Origin: Enoplolaimus lenunculus
Taxonomy: Eukaryota; Nematoda; Enoplea; Enoplida; Thoracostomopsidae
Direction of reading: 5' to 3'
Assembly (NCBI GenBank): GCA_030248215.1
Contig: JASANG010000036.1
Span: forward strand, 62,001-126,000
DNA: 64,000 nucleotides
Shown here: positions 62,065-64,000 of the stretch, in pieces
Position numbering within the stretch: the first letter of the stretch is position 1
Layout of the letters: each line of letters opens with the position of its first letter
Translations under genes and position numbers: made by a program
The notes under the pieces: model-generated
The model's database searches: none
What the model was told of the DNA's origin: nothing
Seen by the model: the letters and a program-made list of their open reading frames with translations, nothing else

Positions 62065-62171
62065 AAGTACTGCAGTGACCCGAATAAGAGGGTGGCTTAT
62101 ATTTATTTGGCCTTTGTAGAGGGTACCCCCTTGTTATTCGATTTCAGACTGTTATTTATTTTCAACCCGCC
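62065..62171 (-). repeat. Right inverted repeat flanking BORCS7
   Basis: Read on the minus strand it begins GGCGGGTTGAAAATAAATAA and includes GGGGGTACCCTC and TAAATATAAG, matching the left copy at 59730 in the opposite orientation. Confidence 0.65.
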
Positions 62172-63662
62172 GTCCGCCACCTTTCGTTACTGATATATTA
62201 TATCCGGTATTGCAACTATCCGTTGAATTAAACTTTTTTTGCCTTGCATCACAAGCTTGAGCGATAATGCAGTGTTACCTATCTTATTCCTCACCGGTCA
62301 ATGAGGGCTTTCAAATGTAAAAATTTTATAGGTAGGTTCAACATAAGGATGTTAGTAGATTTAAAATAGGGTGAGAGAACGCTCGTAGCCATGATTTAAG
62401 ACGAGGTTTGAAAAATTCACGTGCGAAAATATACATTGTTCCAGTATAAAAAATTTCTATGCAACGTAAGTAAGCGCAGAGAATGGCCGAATTTTGTATA
62501 TAAATTTTTGTAAATTTGAGTTTCTAAGCGAAACTCCACCGAGTACTATTAGATGGGCTAGACTTACTTGAAAGGTAAACGAGCAAGTTGCTGATGGAAA
62601 TATTGATACCATTCAGCTCAGCTCTTCAAATCGAGTGTTTGAAATAATTTTTGCTGAGCTCCAGGTAGGCTACAATTCATTCCAGTAATTTTATTGTTCA
62701 CCCGAGTATGCTCACGTCTATTCAACCTATCAGTTGGTATTAACAATACATCTTCGCTTGACCTTGGCGTACGTCGCAGTAAAATTAGTAACTGGGATAG
62801 CGCAGCCCAGAGTGTAGCAACATACCCGTTTGCGATAAAAATCGATGTCGAATTAGTCGGTTTCTAAAATTGAGCAGGTATGTATAAAATTTAGTAGGTA
62901 TGTATTGTCAAAATTCTCGATTTGAACCATGCCCCATAATTTATCATACGCTTCCACCAACTGCATTTGTTTCAAGATTTTGGCATTATACATGGAGAAA
63001 ATCGTGATGAAAAAATTGTCTATATTTTGTAAAAAAATAACCGTGAGAAGTCAAACGATTCAGCAACACATTTCAGACATTTGCTAAAATTAACAAATAT
63101 CATTTTAACTACCTAATTTCACTTTACTTCCGGCTTCACCTCCGGTTGCACTCTGCGTTACGCCATTAAAAGCGATAAAATAGCGTTAAAAATTAATTTT
63201 TCGGTAACAATTAATTTGTTTTCTGTTCCGCTTCCGGTTCTAGTATTTTCCAACTTTTCGGCTCCGGTATTTTATAATTACAGTTGCACCCTACCGACCG
63301 GTATACCCGCGACAAAATTTTCTTAACCGGTTACGTTTATCAATGGGTCTCGTGGCAGCTCTATTCACAAATACCAGGTTTTCAACGTTTAATTTAACTA
63401 CACAGCAAGAATACGCAACACTGGTTCCAAAAAAGTTATATCGGATGTGAAGCATTCCTGCTAATGGGTTTGCAGATTCGCCAATTCGGAACAATGCGCT
63501 TACATGATTTTACAAATTTTATTATTCAACTGAATGGTAATCTCGCAAGGCAGTGTGTGGCTTACATGTTCGAAGCACGTTCTATGCGCGTGCTATTATG
63601 CGCTTATGGTTCCAACAGGAACTACATTTCACTAGAAAAACGAACAGGAACCGTCGTTTTCG

Positions 63663-63914
63663 CACTCTAAATTCCATTGAGTTGATTAATCAATTCAGCT
63701 AGCGATTTAGTTATTTTCGAACGAATATCGGTAAACATTAACTCACTCCGTGATGAGTTCATTCTTACTCTGCGTTCACTAGACTCTGGGTGAGTTGATT
63801 AATTAATTCAGAAAGAATCGAATCAACTCCAAATTCTGAGTTCTGAAAGTCCTAACTCAGATTGATTGATTCAATTCATTCTGAGTTAAAATCAACTCAC
63901 TGAAATTTACAGTG
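63663..63914. mobile_element. Palindromic MITE, GAGTTGATT repeats
   Basis: Starts CACTCTAAATTCCATTGAGT and ends inverted with ACTCACTGAAATTTACAGTG. Internal GAGTTGATTNATTNAATTC motifs recur in both directions. Confidence 0.55.
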
Positions 63915-64000
63915 CACAGGATCAGCAGCAATTTCTAAAATATTGGACCACTTTACTAAATTCACAATAACTGAAAACAAAATATACTGTGCGAATTGAA

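Larger units (their letters stand above)
61908..64000. other. Gene-free repeat sequence at the right edge
   Basis: No exon recognised. Contains the right inverted repeat of the BORCS7 segment, MITE ends near 63120-63155 and 63165-63293 (CACCTCCGGTTGCA and ACAGTTGCACCCTA), the palindromic element at 63663-63914, and a short frame at 63464-63670 with no family resemblance. Confidence 0.45.

Noticed and set aside
1-64000. LTR retrotransposon, retroviral or Polinton remains
   Set aside because: No long direct repeats at matching ends and no protease, polymerase, integrase or capsid-like frames were recognised by eye. A library search could still reveal small fragments.

Overview
The window is AT-rich animal nuclear DNA. 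It holds spliced genes with very short exons, AG acceptors and GT donors, embedded in a dense mass of small non-autonomous transposons. No operon-type bacterial layout, rRNA, CRISPR array or autonomous transposase was seen, and no LTR or viral element was recognised. The species cannot be named. An invertebrate is likely. Internal GCCTAA hexamer tracts (the strand complement of the nematode-type telomere unit TTAGGC) and splice acceptors placed right before start codons would fit a trans-splicing lineage such as a nematode, but they prove nothing.

Four protein-coding genes can be supported. On the minus strand, 16046-24517 holds most of RNASEH2B (RNase H2 subunit B) as eleven phase-consistent exons of 42-112 nt, read by hand from the sequence; its 5' exon was not found. 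On the plus strand, 45203-56228 holds a complete adducin gene of 18 coding exons (about 735 codons), from the N-terminal PEYI motif through the aldolase-like head to a C-terminal MARCKS-like basic tail. Next comes a tentative three-exon gene for a 64-residue single-pass membrane protein (57136-59140), then an uninterrupted BORCS7 reading frame (60306-60815), the lysosome-positioning BORC subunit. BORCS7 sits between two inverted copies of a ~105 bp sequence.

Layout: 1-16 kb is repeat patchwork without a recognisable gene. 16-24.5 kb is RNASEH2B, with introns packed with repeats. 24.5-45 kb is intergenic or long-intron sequence with repeats, tRNA-like fragments, a large minisatellite-bearing element (29.7-31.3 kb) and simple repeats. 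45-61 kb is the plus-strand gene cluster. 61-64 kb is repeats. The plus strand reads C/A-rich left of about 31-32 kb and G/T-rich right of it, as expected if transcription diverges from that zone.

The repeats fall into a few families. (1) hAT-like MITEs with CAGGGTGCAACCGG-type ends and 8-bp target duplications. (2) Elements with GGCC... ends carrying hexamer or minisatellite cores. (3) A Helentron/HINE-like family with terminal hairpins, internal ~170 bp tandem units and A|T insertion without duplication. (4) Several smaller hairpin MITEs and tRNA-derived SINE-like sequences. The genes have unrelated jobs (membrane skeleton, RNA-DNA hybrid repair, lysosome transport), so no shared pathway is implied.
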